From UBA6522 sp965204155 (GTDB lineage: Bacteria > Pseudomonadota > Gammaproteobacteria > Steroidobacterales > Rariloculaceae): 64,000 nucleotides of DNA. The notes under the pieces are model-generated. The model did no database searches. It worked only from the letters and a program-made list of their open reading frames with translations, and had not been told where the DNA came from. How positions within the stretch are numbered: the first letter of the stretch is position 1; every line of letters starts with the position of its first letter. Location of the stretch: assembly GCA_965204155.1 (NCBI GenBank), contig OZ241971.1, forward strand, positions 2,046,001-2,110,000. Reading direction: 5' to 3'. Positions 61,691-64,000 of this stretch are shown piece after piece. The position numbers and the translations under genes are program-made.

Positions 61691-61692
61691 AC

Positions 61693-62517
61693 ATGCAGGC
61701 CAGGGCTAATCTGTCGTTCATCCGGGGTGACTCGCTCGCTCACCGCATGACGCCGTTTTCCAAGCTGCTGCTGGTCCTGAGCGTGTCGTTCGTGGCCATC
61801 TTCAATACCAACCTGTACGTCGGCGCGGGGCTGTTCGCGGCCTGCTTTACTTTTGCGGCCTTCTTCACGGGCGTGTCGCTGAAACAGTACTGGGCCCTGG
61901 GCAGGATCATCGTCCCCTTCATCCTGATCCTGGCGGTGGTGTTTCCGTTCTTCTACGGCGGGCAGGCCACCGTCGGCGCGGATACGGTGGCCCTGCGCAC
62001 GCCCGTCAAGGACCTGACGTGGGCGGCGCTCGGGTTCGGCGCGCTCCTGGCGCTGCGGTTCCTGGCCCTGGGAACGGCCGGCCTGGCCTTTGCCTTCACC
62101 ACCCATCCGACCGACCTGGTGCAGAGCCTGTCGCGGCGCGGGTGGGACTATCGCCTCGTTCACGCACCGGTGCTCGGGCTGATCCTGTTCCCGTCGTTTC
62201 TTCAACTGGGCCGGGAAATTTCCATCACCCAGCGGATTCGCGACCTCGGCCAGGACACCAACTGGTTCCGGCGCAAGTGGATCCGTATCCGCCACCTGGC
62301 CTTCGCCATGCTGGTGCTGGGCTTGCGGAATGGTCAGACCCAGGCCATGGCACTCGATATCCGCGGCTACGGCGCCCACAAGAACCGGACGTTCATGCGG
62401 GAACTGCCAAGGCACCGTGGCGGCGACATCTTCGCGTGGGCGTTCTTCGCGCTGTCGGTGATCTACCTGATCTACGAATTCAACCCGGCGACCATGCAGT
62501 GGAACATCGGGCGCTAA
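61693..62517 (+). CDS. ECF transporter transmembrane component EcfT (YkoC-like)
   Basis: 274-residue integral membrane coupling subunit that joins the S component and ATPases. Hydrophobic helices near residues 20-60, 70-95, 115-140 and 240-260. The two cytoplasmic coupling helices carry SLSRRGWDYRLVHAP and the EcfT-typical MALDIRGYGAHKNR near residue 220. Third gene of the S-A/A-T operon, two bases after the ATPase stop, as in ykoEDC. Confidence 0.88.
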   Translation: MQARANLSFIRGDSLAHRMTPFSKLLLVLSVSFVAIFNTNLYVGAGLFAACFTFAAFFTGVSLKQYWALGRIIVPFILILAVVFPFFYGGQATVGADTVALRTPVKDLTWAALGFGALLALRFLALGTAGLAFAFTTHPTDLVQSLSRRGWDYRLVHAPVLGLILFPSFLQLGREISITQRIRDLGQDTNWFRRKWIRIRHLAFAMLVLGLRNGQTQAMALDIRGYGAHKNRTFMRELPRHRGGDIFAWAFFALSVIYLIYEFNPATMQWNIGR

Positions 62518-62545
62518 TCCGCGCCCGGCAGTCTGGCGCGGGCAT

Positions 62546-63244
62546 TCAGAAACGCAACTGCAAGGCTCCACACAGGAACGCCATGAACGGTCGGGAGGCC
62601 GCAAAGTCCGACGCCACCCGATCCGCAAAACCGGCGTCGGCGGCCGCATCGAAACCGAACTCCGCCACGGCGATGAAGTCCTTGCGCTTGAGGTCCTGCA
62701 CGTACGGATGTTCGGGCGGATAGCCTCGAGGCGCCCGCTTCAGGCTGTCACCGGAAAGCTCGAATCGCCGGCGAAAGCCACGGTCGTCGCGTGCCGCGAG
62801 CCAGGCGTCCGGATCCTCGACGATTCGATCGCGGATCATCCCCAGGGGCCCCGATGCCGGGTGCCACATGCCCACCCCCAGGAAACACGAGTCGGGATCG
62901 ATGTGGACATAGAAGCCCGGCGCGTGAACGTCCTTGCCGAGTTCGTGGCGAAACTGGATACCGATGTTGGTCTTGTAGGGTGTCTTGTCTCTGGAGAAGC
63001 GGGTATCGCGGTAAACGCGCATCAGGGAGCCGCCCACCCGTTTGGGAATCGCCGTGAAGTTCGGTGTGACTCGCTCCAGCCGCGGTCCCATGGCGCTGAT
63101 GAAATCCAGCGCGGGCTCCAGAACCCACTCCTCGTAACGTGGCTTGTTCTCGTTGAACCAGGGCCGGTTGTTGTTGCCTGCCAGTTCGCCCAGGAACCGG
63201 ATAGTTTCGGCAGGAAATCCTTCGAAGTCGGTGGTGATGGTCAC
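62546..63244 (-). CDS. DUF2461 family protein
   Basis: 232 residues. Start GTG at 63244 with GGAGG upstream. Family text: FLGELAGNNNRPWFNENKPRY near residue 17, MRVYRDTRFSRDKTPYKTN near 75, GFYVHIDPDSCFLGVGMWHP near 108, and the C-terminal KDFIAVAEF. Cytoplasmic, unknown function; convergent with ecfT. Confidence 0.9.
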   Translation of the reverse strand: MTITTDFEGFPAETIRFLGELAGNNNRPWFNENKPRYEEWVLEPALDFISAMGPRLERVTPNFTAIPKRVGGSLMRVYRDTRFSRDKTPYKTNIGIQFRHELGKDVHAPGFYVHIDPDSCFLGVGMWHPASGPLGMIRDRIVEDPDAWLAARDDRGFRRRFELSGDSLKRAPRGYPPEHPYVQDLKRKDFIAVAEFGFDAAADAGFADRVASDFAASRPFMAFLCGALQLRF

Positions 63245-63294
63245 AGGGCAGCCTCCGCGCGATGATGCGAGCGAAACCGCAACCAGGCGGCGGT

Positions 63295-63720
63295 TCAGGG
63301 ATCCGGGTTCAGGACGGTGGGAACGGTGGCCTGGCGGGCTTCGGCCCCGAAGCGGATGCGAAACAGCTCGATGTAGCCTGTGCGCTCCTCCTGCTTGCTG
63401 AGCTGAAAGAGGTCCGGCCACAGCTCGGCCATTTCGGGATCGTACAGAGGCAGGTACCGCATCGCCAGGCGGGTCTCGGGAGGCCGCTCGAACCGTGCCC
63501 GCCAGTTGGCGCCCAGGTCGGGAATCCGCCACTGCTCCCTGCCGACGACGACGATCTCCTCCAGCACCTCCTCCCGATTGGGCGGTAGCTGCGCCAGGCT
63601 CGCCTCGCCGGGCGGGTCATCGAGGATGCGCGGCGGCAGCGGCGCCTCCTCCTGGGCGAGGGCGGGTCCCACACACAGCATCACCGGCAGGAAAACCGCT
63701 CGAGACCGGACCGGCGGCAT
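63295..63720 (-). CDS. Exported hypothetical protein
   Basis: 141 residues with an N-terminal signal peptide (AVFLPVMLCVGPALAQ, about 8-23). The mature region has EEVLEEIVVVGREQWRIPDL and RYLPLYDPEMAELWPD, and no domain I recognise. Translation is likely coupled to the upstream solute-binding gene: its ATG lies two bases after that stop. Conserved neighbours of this kind are not known to me. Confidence 0.7.
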   Translation of the reverse strand: MPPVRSRAVFLPVMLCVGPALAQEEAPLPPRILDDPPGEASLAQLPPNREEVLEEIVVVGREQWRIPDLGANWRARFERPPETRLAMRYLPLYDPEMAELWPDLFQLSKQEERTGYIELFRIRFGAEARQATVPTVLNPDP

Positions 63721-63721
63721 C

Positions 63722-64000
63722 CTAATCCCTCCACCTGAGCGTCTGGAACCAGTAGCCGTGCGTGGAAGGCAGCCAGGTATCGGCTTCCCGGGCCGTGATC
63801 CAGGCGTCCAGGAAGTTGACGAAGTCCGGGTCGCCCTTGGCGACCGCGAAACCGGCGGGTGTGGGCAGCAGCGGATCCGGAAGGGGCACGTCCACGATGG
63901 CCGGATTCTCCAGGGCCAGGAACGTGGGTATGGGCTCGTTGTCGAGATAGGCGTCCACTTCGCCGGACACCAGGGCGGAACTGGCGGTGTCGGCGTCCTC
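63722..64000 (-). CDS. Extracellular solute-binding protein (family 3), C-terminal part
   Basis: Gene runs off the right edge; only about 93 C-terminal residues are seen. VSGEVDAYLDNEPIPTF, PLLPTPAGFAVAKGDPDFVNFLDAWITARE and a final LPSTHGYWFQTLRW are typical of the second lobe of amino-acid-type periplasmic binding proteins (the Asp-rich hinge loop and the late Trp-containing helix). The ligand cannot be told. Stop TAG is one base before the start codon of the hypothetical gene. Confidence 0.75.
   Translation of the reverse strand, partial: EDADTASSALVSGEVDAYLDNEPIPTFLALENPAIVDVPLPDPLLPTPAGFAVAKGDPDFVNFLDAWITAREADTWLPSTHGYWFQTLRWRD

Overview
This 64 kb window is chromosomal DNA from a high-GC gammaproteobacterium. 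The evidence is a complete 16S-tRNA-Ile-tRNA-Ala-23S-5S rRNA operon with gammaproteobacterial boxA leaders, a set of LPS and lipid A genes (hldD, waaF, kdkA, two LpxL-type acyltransferases), and typical gammaproteobacterial neighbourhoods (pilT-yggS, ruvX-algH-gshB, erpA, a tyrA T-protein, ppk1/ppx). I cannot name a genus from sequence alone. No insertion sequence, prophage or CRISPR array is visible. Genes are tightly packed, many starts are GTG, and many neighbours overlap by 4 bp (GTGA or ATGA), so translational coupling is common.

Layout. 1-455: 3' end of a molybdenum hydroxylase large subunit. 601-5533: small zinc-finger protein, then the inner-core LPS operon hldD-waaF-kdkA, convergent with two lipid A acyltransferase paralogs. 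5675-9110: envelope and heat-stress block (htpX, an L,D-transpeptidase, htpG); the promoter regions of htpX and htpG resemble sigma-32 promoters. 9171-11485: two-gene osmoprotectant ABC importer with a fused binding-protein/permease. 11641-19132: msrB, terB-like, yggT, yggS, pilT, a pyrK-like gene, ruvX, algH, gshB, ampE. 19133-19735: a 600 bp AT-rich stretch without a supported gene, next to a short TolB-like propeller gene that looks truncated. 20712-33642: metabolic and housekeeping genes (pdxH, ggt, fghA, tyrA, rppH, erpA, ppx, ppk1, anmK, an M23 peptidase, tyrS).

33643-39114: rRNA operon with two strong promoters, boxA sites, RNase III-type processing stems and a terminator. A 128 bp element made of two inverted REP-like hairpin arms (39172-39299) follows. 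39347-43656: an AttEFGH-like set (ATPase, FtsX-family permease, lipocalin-type lipoprotein). 43931-50782: GST, M61 peptidase, plsY, birA, coaX, ddl and an exported methyltransferase-like protein. The start of coaX is duplicated upstream, giving a 24-codon coupled mini-ORF.

50904-64000: tRNA-Thr; two amidohydrolases, one strongly LigJ-like; a seven-repeat FG-GAP propeller with two DUF6152-type proteins; an M28 peptidase; a three-gene ECF vitamin-type transporter whose fused ATPase carries a coding minisatellite in its linker; a DUF2461 protein; an exported hypothetical; and the 3' end of a solute-binding protein.

The points most worth a second look are the coaX 5' duplication, the REP-doublet-like element, the DUF6152/propeller cluster, the AttEFGH-like set, the AT-rich stretch beside the truncated TolB-like gene, and the ppx/ppk1 3' overlap.
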